A stretch of 64,000 bases of DNA from Snuella sedimenti (GTDB taxonomy: Bacteria; Bacteroidota; Bacteroidia; Flavobacteriales; Flavobacteriaceae): the NCBI RefSeq assembly GCF_016428595.1, contig NZ_JAELVQ010000011.1:62001-126000 (forward strand). Direction: 5' to 3'. Position 1 is the stretch's first letter. Each line of letters starts with the position of its first letter. This document shows, piece by piece, positions 27,357-40,800 of this stretch. Under the pieces are notes generated by a model that saw only the letters and a program-made list of their open reading frames with translations, was not told the origin of the DNA and ran no database searches. The translations under genes and the position numbers were made by a program.

Positions 27357-27376
27357 ATTCCTGTAATGACAGGAAT
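27357..27376. repeat. Short palindrome related to the rnr insert
   Basis: ATTCCTG, the loop TAATGA and CAGGAAT form a perfect 7-bp stem between tRNA-Cys and folB. The surrounding GTCATTCCTG...CAGGAATCT matches the same palindrome family as the insert in rnr at 9995-10024. Confidence 0.5.
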
Positions 27377-27420
27377 CTTGTGCAAATGTAAAAAAAAATA
27401 AGAGTTTACAATACCTAAAA

Positions 27421-27783
27421 TTACTTTTTACGTTTTTTAGTCATTTTAATAGTTACTTTTTCAACATCCCCTCCTATCGGGGGATTTAATTTACTCACCC
27501 AAACAGTTGCCTTTTCCACCTTTGATTCTTCAATAAATATTCGCTTTAAAATACGTTTACAAACAGTTTCTAGCAAATGGGAAGGTATTGCCATTTCTTC
27601 TTTAATGATACGGTTTAACAAAACATAATCTACCGTATCACTTAATGTATCGGTTTTTGCCGAGGGTTGTAAATTGGCTTTAACCTGGAGGTCTACGCGA
27701 TAATCACTACCAATTTTTGTTTCTTCTTTTAAACAGCCATGATAGGCAAAAACACGTATATTTTCAACTTTTATAAGTCCCAA
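27421..27783 (-). CDS. folB: Dihydroneopterin aldolase
   Basis: Cleaves 7,8-dihydroneopterin to 6-hydroxymethyl-dihydropterin and glycolaldehyde in folate synthesis, in the cytoplasm. Family features are IKVENIRVFAYHGCLKEE at the N-terminus (with the substrate-contacting Tyr-His-Gly), the central TLSDTVDYVLLNRIIKEEM, and the C-terminal WVSKLNPPIGGDVEKVTIKM with the catalytic region Lys. The length of 120 is normal. The start is the ATG at 27783. It is read leftward toward tRNA-Cys and follows sprF by 62 bases, so it could be the last gene of the spr unit or separate. Confidence 0.93.
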   Translation of the reverse strand: MGLIKVENIRVFAYHGCLKEETKIGSDYRVDLQVKANLQPSAKTDTLSDTVDYVLLNRIIKEEMAIPSHLLETVCKRILKRIFIEESKVEKATVWVSKLNPPIGGDVEKVTIKMTKKRKK

Positions 27784-27845
27784 AATCTTATTTCTTTTAA
27801 AGGAGGTAAAAATACTTATTATTTCTTAGTAAGAGCATAAATATT

Positions 27846-28823
27846 TTAATGCACTGGACTTTGCGTACAAGGACAATTACTAATACCTTGTAAAAAGTCG
27901 AGTCCTATGGTAATAACGTGCGTACCTGAATTGAATGACGATAGCGCATTGGTTGTTATTTGGTAGGCATATCCAAAATAAAAGATCGACTTTTTAAAGC
28001 CTACCATAGGGCCTATATTTAAAGGCTTTAAGAACTGATCGTTAAGGAAACGATAGGATATCCCTCCCCAAAAATAATCTTCATTCCTATCGTACTTTCG
28101 TACCTTAATGTTTAAATCGGTACTGGAACGCTTGTCACTGTTAAACATTTGGTAGTACATGGATGGTTCAAACTCTAAACCACTTTTTCTAGGCCCCCTA
28201 AAGGTATAACCTGTGTATATTTGGTAGTTTAACAGTAAGTTAGGCTCTAATTTCCTAATATCTTCATCAAAGTTTTTCTTTAAAATATTATTAGCATTAA
28301 AACTTAAAAAGAAGCCATGGTTTCTATACAGGAAACCTACATCAAAGTTATTGTTGGAAGTACGCCTATCGTCTGTAACGAATGGATCTATAATAGGGTT
28401 TTCGTATGTGGTATTAAAATTATTAATATCAATTCTAAAATTATTAATATTATAAGAAATACCAAAAGATAGGTACTGCTTGGAATAATAATCTAAAATA
28501 AGATGGTGTGCAAACGAGAATTTGGCACCTGTTTGTATGGTATTACCATTTTTGTCATTATAGGCAGAAATACCAACACCTGAGCGATCGGCAATTCTAA
28601 AATCACCATATATCGATTGGTTGTCGGGGGCTCCTTTTATACCTACCCATTGCGTTAAACCATTAGCCCTAATTTTTAGGTTATCTCCAATACCAGCATA
28701 GGTCGGGGAAACCACAAAATTGTTATCGGCTAAATATTGGGTAAATACAGGCAAGTTTAATTCCTGTCCATAACTACTGGTCGTTATGACTATAAACAGT
28801 GTATATATGATTAGTTTTCGCAT
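27846..28823 (-). CDS. sprF: PorP/SprF-family outer-membrane protein
   Basis: An outer-membrane beta-barrel of the PorP/SprF family; in Flavobacterium johnsoniae SprF is needed for export of the SprB adhesin by T9SS. A signal peptide (IYTLFIVITTSSYGQE) is followed by the family start LPVFTQYLADNNFVVSPTYA, repeated amphipathic strands and FGYAYQITTNALSSFNSGTH near the end. The length of 325 is normal. It lies 42 bases behind the giant SprB-like gene, the sprB-sprF order of F. johnsoniae. The symbol rests on this order and the family. Confidence 0.85.
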   Translation of the reverse strand: MRKLIIYTLFIVITTSSYGQELNLPVFTQYLADNNFVVSPTYAGIGDNLKIRANGLTQWVGIKGAPDNQSIYGDFRIADRSGVGISAYNDKNGNTIQTGAKFSFAHHLILDYYSKQYLSFGISYNINNFRIDINNFNTTYENPIIDPFVTDDRRTSNNNFDVGFLYRNHGFFLSFNANNILKKNFDEDIRKLEPNLLLNYQIYTGYTFRGPRKSGLEFEPSMYYQMFNSDKRSSTDLNIKVRKYDRNEDYFWGGISYRFLNDQFLKPLNIGPMVGFKKSIFYFGYAYQITTNALSSFNSGTHVITIGLDFLQGISNCPCTQSPVH

Positions 28824-28865
28824 TGCTTCAATTTTTTTGGTTAATGGCTTTATCCATTAATTATA

Positions 28866-31800
28866 TTACCTATAAAGCGTAAAATGGCCGACAAATTCGC
28901 GATCGTCTTTTGGATCATTTAGCTTTACAACATACCAGTAATCACCCGAAGGTAAAGGAGCACCACGGTAGTTTCCATCCCATTTTTCTCCTACGCGTAA
29001 AGTGGCTATTTTACGTCCATACCTGTCAAATATATCAAAGGTCATATCCTTATATTGTGAGGTACATCCTGGGCCCCAACCGCCATTTTGTGGCACAAAA
29101 TAATTTGGGATACATACATCGATATATTCAAAATATTTGGTAGCTGTAGCCACACAACCATTACTGTCGGTCACGGTAACTGTATAATCTCCGGAGGCGT
29201 AAATAATAAATGTATTTTCACTTCCATACGATTCACCATTTAAAGTGAATTCATAATTACCAGTACCACCTGTGGCTACGGCTACGATTTCATTTAAGCC
29301 ACCGTTTTCCAGCACAAGTTCTAAAGGTTCATATTGTTCAATATCAAAGTTTTCGGTTCTTTGTATACAACCATTTATATGTCTAACATCAATAAAGTGA
29401 TCCAATCCAGCTGGTACGTTTATAAATACGTTACTGGATTGGTATGGCCCACCATTTAATGAATAATCCAATTCAGAAGGATCCGTTATGCTTTCATCAA
29501 CTTCTACGGTAACAGTATTAGTAGACATGTTGTTAGTACATCCATATTCGACGATGGCCACTGGCTCAATTTTAACCGATTCAGGGAAAGTAATGTTCCA
29601 TTCCGATTCACAGCCTTCACTATCCATAACATATACAATATGGTCGCCTCCACTTAGGCTGCTAAAAGTAAATGGTGTGTTTTCTAAAACACCTGTAGTG
29701 TATGTGCCATTAATATCGTCTAAGGCAACGCTATAAGGAGCTGTGCCTCCAGAAATTTCAATACTAAACGCTCCATTCATATCGCCATCACAAATTTCTG
29801 GAATGATGGAGTTTGGAACAATGTTAAGGATTACGGGTGTTGGCTCTACAATGGTAATATCTTCAAGTATATAACACCCTAATTCATCTTGTACGATCAC
29901 TTGATAAGTGCCTGGGAAAAGATCATCAAAGATAGGTTCATCAAAAAACTGATCCATTTGAGGGGAAATTGCATATTTGATAATGCCTGTTCCTCCAGAA
30001 GCTATTACCTCTATTATCCCGTCATTAGAACCATTACAGGTTACGTCTGTAGTTATGAATTGTGCTGTTAATGGCTCTGAAGGTTCAGTTATGGTAACAG
30101 TAGCTGATGTTACGTCACAATCACCACTCTCTACAAAAACCTGGTAAGTGCCTATAGGTAATCCTGTAAAGACACCTGGTGTGTCTTGGGTTACTGGTGT
30201 AATATCATTACCCGAGCCGTCTTGTAAGGTATAAATATAGTTTCCTAAACCGCCTTGCGCTTCTGCTACAATAACACCTGTACTTTCGCCAGCACAATTA
30301 ATAGTTGCATTGGTTGTGTCTAAATTTACAATTAGCGGTTCTAATGGTTCTATGGTAATTTCGTTAGAAACAGTAGCTATACAACCATTCGTATCCCTTA
30401 CATAATAAACATAGGTGCCAACTGGTACAGAGAATGTGACATCCGTAGAGAATGATCCTAGAACAGTGTTGAGGGTTATATCATCACTATATTCGTAGGG
30501 GCCTATCCCTCCTACTGCACTTAAAGTTAGTGTCGCTTGTGTTAAACAGGTTTGTGAACTTGCCTTGACTAAATCTGCTACCAATTGAGAAGGTTCAGAT
30601 ATAACGATATCGGCTGTAGTAAATTCACAATCGTAACCATCAGTTACAGTAACGTTATAGGAGCCAAATCCCAAACCAGTAAATATAGGAGACGTTTGTG
30701 GTCCAGAAGAACTAGGTGTTGGTGCAGTTCTGTTTAAGGTATAGGTATAGTTACTACCTTGTCCGCCAGTAACATTACTAACCGTTATAGTTGCATTAGT
30801 ATCACCAAAACATGATAATAATGTTGGAGTTGCCGCTATTGTAGCATCAATAGGTGTTGGATTTACTAAGCTTACATTTGTTGAAGCGATACAGCCTTTA
30901 CTATCTCTAACGCTAACAATATAATCTCCTGCTGTTAGTCCTGTAAAATGATATGTTGCGCTAAATGCTGTAATGATTGTTCCACTGGTTAACTCTAACT
31001 GGTACTCATACCCTCCTGACCATCCACCTGTGGCACTGGCAGAAATGGTTCCGTCGTTGTTACCGCTCACACAGGTTATTTCTGTATGTGTTTCTGTAAT
31101 GCTTAAAGCAGCTGTAGGCGCTGTAATGGTAAAGTTTTTATTAATCGTACAAAATGGTGTGTTGGTTAACGTTGCTGTTACAGTATAAGTTCCTGAAGCT
31201 AAACCAGAAATTGTAATTGGCCCGGCATTGGCAGTTGTTCCAGAGGCAACAGTAGCACCTAAAGCATCTACTACATTGTAAGTAAAGGGACCAGACTCGT
31301 CTGTAGGTGTTGGCACACGATCTATGAGCGTTACATTCACGCTACCATCGGTATCATTAAAACAAGTAACATCAACCACAGAATCTATTGTTAAATCAAA
31401 GGTATTAGGGTCGTTTACATAATGTACGGTTTGTAAACTACACTGGGTGTCTAAGTTTTCAACGGTAATGATATAATTACCTATTGGCAATCCAGTAAAT
31501 ATGCCTGTTGTATTTGTTTGATTAGGGAGTACACCATTCGCATCTTCTAAGGTGTATTCCAGATTGGTTGGTGTGCCGCCTGTACTCGTTACCGAAACAG
31601 TAATATCTTCATCATTAGTACAAGTAATGGCATTATCAATATTAACGGTTAAATCTTCTAAAGCTATAAAAGGTTCGATAGTAGCTGTTGTTGATCCAGA
31701 ACAGCCATTGTCATCATAAACATTTATGGTGTAATTACCGCCCGATAAATCACTTTCGATGTAAACATTGCTAGATCCAGACTGTACAACGGTTACGCCT

Positions 31801-34800
31801 TTTACAAATTCATAAATAATGTAGGTTCCAGAACCACCAGTTATACTATTTACTGTAATACTCGCAAAGTTTGTTGTATTCGTACCTGCAGTACAAGCAT
31901 ATTCTACTACTGTTGGAGCGGGAACTACAATGTTATTAGGTTCGCCTACAATGACATCTTGAGTTGCGATACAATTTCTTCCTGAAGTTACTTGAATGGT
32001 GTAAGTTCCTGGTGCTAATCCTGTAAATACATTAGAAGTTTGAGGCGCTACTACAATAGGAGCGGTAATTTCGTAGGTATAAATAGGATTGTCATTATTG
32101 GCAGGTAAGTTTACTGTTATACTGCCATCACTTCCTCCATTACAGCTTACATCTGTCGGTACTGGTGTAAACGTTACTGGTGTGGCAGCATCCAAAGTAA
32201 TAGTTGCATCTTTTGTACAATTAGTGACCGTGTCGGTAATAGTTACTGTATAGGTTCCCGATGGCACACCTGAAATGACATTTCCAGATATACTTCCAAC
32301 AGACGGACTTATACTGTATGTATAATTTCCAGAACCTCCAGAACCTGTTACCGTAATTACACCATCATCATCTGTACAACTAGGTAAGGTTGTAATGGAT
32401 GGTGTGAGGTCTAAGGACGGATAAATAGTTATTGATGTTCCGCTAACAGCTGTACAACCGTTTCCATCCCTTACGGTTACAGCATAGGTTCCGGGTGTGG
32501 ATACCGTAAATGTTGGACTCGATTGAAAGCCATTACCAATAGAATATTCAAATGGCGGTATTCCTGTTGTACCTGTTACCGTAAATGTATAAGGATCGCC
32601 ATTTAAATTACATTGGTTATCAGCAAAAGTTGGAACTGTTACTGTTGGTAAAGAATCTGTTGAAATAACAACATCTATTTGAGCAGTACATCCGTTTGCA
32701 TCTTGTACCCAAACATCCCAATCGGTATTGGTTGCAGGATCTAAAACAGCTGTATTGTTATTGGTGTAATCCGATACAGTTGGAGCAAAACCGTCTATAA
32801 CAAAAGCATATTGATATGGTGGTGTTCCATTGCTTGCTGTTACGGTTACCTGGGCACCAAAATTACAAGTTGCATTGATATTATCAGCTTCAATAAGGGT
32901 TAATGTAGCTGGTTCACTAACGGTTATTGTAACTGTATCGGTACATCCTGTTGTATCATCTGTTACCACTATGGTTTGATCTCCTATTGGCAGCCCTGTT
33001 AAATTAATTGTAGTAGCAGTTTGTCCAACGATAGCAACCCCTCCATTAATTGTGTAACTATAGGTTCCTGAGAAATTTGACACTGTAAAGTCAACAGCTC
33101 CATCTGAACCGCCATTACAACTCACATCATTAACCAATAATCCGGATACAGTAATATTGGTTACCGGATCTACAGTAAATGATTCTGTATAATAACAACC
33201 ATTGGCATCAGTTACGGTAAATACGTAGGTGTCTGGAGCTAAACTTGTAAAGATTCCAGAGGAAGCTCCTGTTGTATTACCTGTCGCACTTGCCGGTGAA
33301 ATTATTTCATAGCTTAAAGGGGCGACACCACCAGTTGGTGTTAATGTAACATCACTGGTTAGTGCTATACAAGTTACAACCGTAGATGAGAAATCCAAAT
33401 CCGTAGGCACGTCTAATGCAGGAATATTAACATCTATAGGCGTTGCAATAATACAGCTATTGGCATCTTTTATGTAAGCTGTTACAGTTCCTGCAGCATA
33501 TGTTGCATAGGTGTTTGTTGAGGTGTAATTAACACCACCATCAAAACTATAAGTATATGGGGCTGTACCTCCACTACCTGTAATGGTTACTATGGCTGGT
33601 TGTGTTGCGTTTCCAGCACCACAGGTTAACCCTTGGGTTAAACTGCCTGTTCCTGCCACAGCAGTAGGATCGTTAATAGTCACAGGTGTTGCTGCCGAAT
33701 CACAATTTTTACTGTCTCTAACAACCACATTGTATATGCCTCCTGATAGACCGCTAAACACATTGGATGCTTGGAACGTAGCACCATTATCGATACTGTA
33801 TTGATAGGGGGCTATACCATTGGCCGCCGTTATAACAATGCTTCCGTCGGAGCCACCGTTACAGCTCACATCTGTATGTATTTCTGTAAGTGTAGGCGTT
33901 GTGTTTGGTGTGACTGTAATGACATTAGATATCGCTTGACATCCTTGAGAATCTGTTACTCTAAATTGATAAGTCCCATCTATAGTAGTGGTATATGGTG
34001 AACCAGCTATAACAACATAGCCACCACCATTATAACTAACTTCATAAGTGCTGTAGGTACCGGTTCCTCCACTAGCAGTAATAGTAATACTGGCATCAAG
34101 GGTACAGGTTAAATCTTGTGTCATGTTAGCATCCAATAATAATGGAGGTTCTACAACATAAGTTGTAGAAGCGATACATCCATTACCATCTTTTACGCTC
34201 ACAGTATAGGTACCTGTCATACTAATGGTAAATGTTGAACTGGTTTGGTAAGCACCACCGATACTATAGGTTAGCGGACCAATAGCACTACCAGTACCTT
34301 CAACCAACGTGATATTAAATGGCGTACCATCAAAACATTGTTGGGGTACAGGATCGATTGTTGGAGTTGGATCTGCCGCTAATGTTATATCGTATTCCCT
34401 AATACAGTTATAAGCATCTTTTACATAAACGGTATAAGCATTTGCCGATGCAGTAAATGTATTTGCACTAGCCCAACCCCCACTTGATGCCGTTGGAGCT
34501 GGATCTGATTCTAATAATAACTGATATGTATATGGAGCAGTTCCATTACTGGCAGTAGCAGAAATAATACCTAATTCGTTACAATTTTCATTTTTTGAAA
34601 CAGAGGCAGTAAGACTCAAATCTATGGTAGATTCGGTGATGTTAAAGGTAGTTGTTGCAATACTACATCCCGCATTTGTCGCTCCCACATCTTCTGTTAC
34701 TAAGACAAAGTAATTACCAAATGGCAAGGGTCCTAAATTAGACACAGATAGTGTTCCATTGGCAGGCACTGTTCCTGATCCGGTAATGCCTGTTGAGGCT

Positions 34801-37800
34801 AATGATTGCGAATTAAATATTTCGAATGTCACATCTGTTGACGAACCATATATACTTGTTATATCAAAGCTTACATTACCATTGGCACTTCCCGTACACG
34901 TAATATTATTTGAAACGAGAGCACTAGTTGTTAATGTTGAATTGGTTGGTACAGGCGCATTTGCAATCTCATAATAATAACAGCCGGTTAGTTCATCGAA
35001 AACAATAAACGTATAAGTCACACCGGGTATTAAATTAGTAAATGTTGTTTTCTCACTTCCCGGAGCATCCTCATCCTGCCATGGTGCTGTAGTAGGAGCA
35101 GTATAGGTCATTCCTGGGCCAGAATAAATAGCAAAATGGTAGGGGCCTGAACCGCTCAAGGTTGTTCCAATAGACACTTCTGCAGTACCTCCACTTATAC
35201 AATCTGCGGTAGTATTTATTAGAATATCTAGGTCATCTGGAGGAGACGCTACTAAAATATCTTGAATTAATACAGAACAGCCATTGGCATCTACTATATT
35301 GATTTGATACAATCCAAAATCAACAACATCAAAATTAACGGATGTTGAACCAGTAGCATTTAATTCTGAATTTGAGTAGCCATTTACGCCTGTCACATAA
35401 TAATTGTAAGGAGCTGTTCCTCCTGTTACGCCATCTACAATAACAGACCCTTTAGACACACCACCAGCCTGACAGGTTATTGGTTCTGCATGATAAGTAG
35501 GAACTAAAGGAGTTGGTTCACTAATAGTAATGGTATCTGTATCTGTACATCCCCTGGCATCTGTTACGGTAATAGTATAATCTCCAGCGGCTAAACCAGA
35601 GGTTTGTGTACCGTAGTCGGTTCCAGTTGTATCATTATTTACATTAATAATAAAAGGTGGTGTACCAGATGCGTTATCAATCGTAATTTGAATAGCTGCT
35701 GTTTCTTCACTATTACATGCAATAGATTGGGTTTCTATTACGCTAGTAATTGAAGGGTTAGTAGGATTCGTGATAGTTATTGCATTTGTTTCTTGGGTAC
35801 ATCCATTAGCGTCCGTAACCCTGAATTGATAAGTACCTGCACTAGTAGTTGTATATGTAGACCCAGCAATGGGTGAATAACTACTGCCCCCATCAGTACT
35901 TACTTCGTAGGTATAAGGAGGGTTGCCACCCGATACAGATATGTCAATACTTGCTTCTTGCGGTAATGAACATGTTAAATCTTTTGTTAGAAGTGCACTG
36001 GTTGCAATTGGCGGAAAAACGTCTGTTTGTGTAGCGCTCGTTGTTGTACATCCATTAGCGTCTCTTACTGTAATGGTATAGCTGCCTGCAGCATTTACGG
36101 TAAATGTTGGACTGGTTTGGTAGGATAAGCCACCATTAATGCTATATGAAAGTGGAGCAAGCCCTGTTGCCGTAACGGTAAAGGTAAACCCAGATGAAGC
36201 AGTACATTGATTCGATACCGTTGGTGCGGTTACCGTTGGTAATGGATCTTCTGTAATTGTTACAGCGGTCATTGCTGTACATCCATTGGCATCTTTAACG
36301 TATACATCCCAAACCAAGTTTGTAGCAGAATTAGTATCTACAGTTATTACATTACTACTATTATAAGTTGTAGGCGCAGGAGCACCTGTTATTACAGCAG
36401 CATAAGTGTAATTAGGTGTTCCCCCAGAAGGTGTTACGGTAATTTGAGAATTATCTTCATTACAATGTACATTCGTCGCCGTTGCCGTAAGACTTACGGG
36501 GTTAGCCGGTTCCGAAATAGTTATGGTTTCATTGGCTGTACATCCTGTGGTTAAATCTGTAACCTCTACGGTATAACTACCTGCTATTAGATTGGTTAAA
36601 TCGATGGTGTTTCCAGATTGCACTAATGTTCCTGAGCCACTTGTTAAAGTGCTTGTATAACTACCCGTATATCCAGAAACTGTGAATTGTATAGCTCCTG
36701 TATTACCGCCGTTACATAATACATCACTTAACTTCAATCCTGTTATAGCTATTGGTGTAACAGGATCTATAGTATAGGATTCTGTATAGTAACATCCGTT
36801 AGCATCGGTAACCCTAAAAATATAAGTACCTAGGCTTAATCCTGAAAAAGAGTTCGAAGCTTGTTTTCCAACTATAATAGGAGATGGGGCGATCGTTTCA
36901 TATTCCAATGGACTTACACCATCTGTTGCGGTTACTGTTACTGTTGAGGTTGTTGTTGTACAGGTAACATCGGTTGCGCTAAAATCTAAATCCGTTGGGG
37001 GATCCAATTGTAATATCGTAATAGAGCCATTATCGGTACACCCGTTGGCATCTTGAACAGCATAGGTTATGGTTTGATCGGTTCCATTGTCGTTTACTGT
37101 TAAGGTATTATTAGAGCTAAAACCAGATCCATTGAAACTGTATAGATAAGGAGCCGTTCCTGTCGAGGGAACAGCAATGGTTACTGTTGCCGATTGTTTT
37201 GTGTTGTTAGCATCACAACTAAATGTTGTTGCACTTGCTGTAGCAACTAAAGTGGTAGGCTCTGTTAAGGTTACCGTACCATTAAAAATACATTCATTAG
37301 CATCTTGTACTTGGTAGGCATAAGAGCCAGCTGCCAATCCAGTATATAGTGATGTAGAGGTAAACGGGCTTCCTTCAAAACTATAGGAATAGGGGCCTAC
37401 ACCGTTGGCTGGTATTATTTGTACAGATCCATTAGAGTCTCCATTACAACCCGGATTCACGGTTGTAGTGGTTGCCGTGGGATTTTCTATTGGATTGATA
37501 GTAATTACATTCGATACTGCCTGACAGCCATTAGCATCGGTTATTTGAAATTGGTACGTGCCATCGGTTCCAGTTGTTAAGGTAAAGGTGTTTCCTGTTA
37601 GGTTTGGTGTTCCCGAACCTTGTATTAATGTTACAGAGTATGGTGGGTAACCGTCTGAAATAGTTCCCGTAATTACCGCATTGGGAGACGCCGTACAGTC
37701 TAATGCTTTTGTTAAAACGACATCTACGTTTACTTGTGCTGCAATAGTCTCAGTTGGTAAAGTAACAGTACATCCATAGGCATCCCTTACGGTTATATCA

Positions 37801-40800
37801 TAATTACCAGGGGTTAGATTTGTAAAACTATTGCTAGATTGGAATGCACCACCGTTAATGCTATATTCATAGGGTGCTTGGCCTCCAGATGCCGTAATTT
37901 CTAGTGTCGCTCCGTTACTTGTATCATAACAATAATCGGCATTACTTATAGATGCCGTTGGCGCCGTTGGTGCTATTAAGTCAAGTGTCGTTGTTGCCAC
38001 ACAGCCATTTGCATCGGTAGCTCTTATGGTATAGTTTCCTGCAGCTACATTCGTTAAAATACCGTTGCTAGGGAAATTTGCGATTAGGTTTAGTGTATTA
38101 TCTAATAATTCATAGGAATAGGCAGGTGTTCCGCCTGTTGCTGTTGCGGTAACGGTTGACCCATCAAGACAGGTTACTGGTGTTCCAGAAGCATTTACTT
38201 CTAATAGCGTAGGAGCAACAATATCATGATTAAAAGTAAAACTACAGGTATCAACAGCATCCTCATAGCGTACCTGAATGGTATAGCTGCCTGCTGTTAG
38301 TCCGGTAATGGTGTAAGGAGATGTCATTTGGGTATTCCAATTCACACCGTCTAAAGAATATTGAAAACCATTAGCAGGATCGAAATTTTGGGCAGCAATA
38401 GTTATAGTTCCGTCTGCTCCTGCCGAACAACTCACATTCGATGTTCCAGTAACATCAGCAGTAAAGGCATTGCCCGAGTTTACAACAAAAGGAAAGTCTA
38501 CCTGTTCTATACAAGTTACAGGAAGCTGGTAAACACTAATATCGTCTATAAGAGCATCATTTCCGAAATACTCAACGCTTCCAGAGCGTATTACAAAGGT
38601 TAAGTTGGTATTGTTGCCTGGGTTGAGGGTTAACTGACTAAAATTCCATTGTTCGTTTTTAGGAATAGTGCCTGTAAATTGTTCGGCTATTACGGTTCCT
38701 GAGCCATCTACCAACTGTATTCTGAAATCTGGATCATCCTGAACAGTATAAACAGATCGCATTAAGTTTGCTAAATAGAGATCTACTTTTATATCTTGAT
38801 TGGGAATAACATCGTTTATGGGTTTGCTATACAATATACCATAAGGCCCTGCTGCAGATCCTATGTTTACAAGCAAAAATCTACCGTCTGGATCGGCTCC
38901 GTTTGTAGTATGGTCTTGAAAGTGATACCATGCACCAGAATTGTTAGATGAGGGGTCATCAGATCTCCAGAAAAAACTGGCTACAGAATATTGATTATCT
39001 TCTACAGAGCGTGTGCCACAAGGATAAGGAGGGTTTACACGTTGGTCGTTAAAACAATAAGCACTTGCTATTCCCGGTGAAGTAGTTGGTGCCCCGCTTC
39101 CAAAATCTTCGTTCAACAAATTACTATAAGTAGGAACGGTCTCCAGTTTATAAGTAACAGTTACAGTATGTGATCCTTCAGAGACATCTAAAAAGGTTTT
39201 AGGATCTGCTGTATTGGGGTTTTCGGCACCGTCCAGCAAATAGGTGTAAGTATAAGAATTAGATCCTTCGTTGGTTACTGTTACTGTTGCGTTGGCTGTG
39301 CCATCACAATTAAAATCTGGATCGGAAACAGTTATGGTTGGAGGTACTGGTTCTGGATCTATAATAATGCCTGGCATCGCATAAATACATCCATTTGCAT
39401 CCCTTATATACAGTGTATAAGTTCCGGGAGCGACATAGGCTTCATTCGTGCTTGTCCAAGTAGCTTGGTTGTCAAAACTGTACTCGTATGGAGGGGTACC
39501 TCCTTGTGGGTTTGTAATGCGTACTTTACCTTCACCATTAGGACCACAACCTGCCAATTCGGAAACACCAGCTGAGGCCGTTAATGCTGTATCTGGCTGT
39601 GTTATGATTATATCTTCAGAAGCACTAAAACACTCGATACCATTCAATGAATATTTAATGTTTGTTGTGTAAGTACCAGCAGTAAGGTTGGAAAATGTCG
39701 GGTTAGATTGGTATGTAGTACCATTATCTATACTATATTCAATGGTATATCCATTGGCATTGGTAACATTAAATTGTATTTGTCCCGTATTGTCGCCGTA
39801 ACATAAAATATCAGTGTGCGATATTGTAAAATCTGGAGCCGAAATGGCTTCAACGGTAATGGATGTTGCTGTGCTACAGTTGTTGGCGTCTATAACGGTG
39901 ATATTATAATCTCCAGCTGTAGGCACTGTTATTATTGGACTGTCTTGAGAAATGGTAGCTCCATTTACATAATATTGGTAGGGAGGTGTACCACCTTCGG
40001 GGTAAACAGTAATTTCGCCATCTGTACACGTTAGAGGCCTTGTAAGTGCTACTGTAGCGGTTAATACCGGTGGATTTATTATTTCTATATCACTTGTAAA
40101 AAGACAACCATCATCGGTTGATACTGTATAGGTATAAGTCCCAGGATTAAGGTTTGCAAAAGTATAATCGCTGTTTGTTATAGGGCCTACACTGTTTACT
40201 AACGTTCCTCCTTCCGAAAGACTATAGTAGTATTGTGGCAAGCCATTGTTTACAGCTAATTGGATGCTTCCTTTATCGCCATTACAGTTGGGTTGTGTAA
40301 CTACGGACGATACCGAAACGTCTCTGTCTCTTACATAGATATTAGGTGTTTCAAAAATACAGGGGTTGGTATCGACGCCCACTTGTCTAATATAAACAGT
40401 ATAGTAACCAGCAGTATCAATAGAAAACACATTGGACGATTGATAGGAACCACTAGGATCTAAACTGTACTCATAGCCAGAGGGAACACCTCCTACGGTA
40501 ATCTCTCCTAGTGTATTACATATAATATCTTTGGCAATAACAGTTGGGTTTAATAAGTTTTGATAGACATTAAAATAAAATATGCTAAAACAACCTCCCG
40601 GGTAGTTTATTACAATTCTAAATTCACCTGCCTGATCGGCTGTATAATTAGGGCCGGTACCAACCTGGTTCCATGTACAGGCATCATTTTCATTGGCACA
40701 ATCATCAACAGTAACAGGGTCACAACTAGTTTCATCTAGTTTTTCCCAAATTATGGAAACGGCATCGCTTATGCCTGTTGTGATTGCTCTTGTATCGTTA

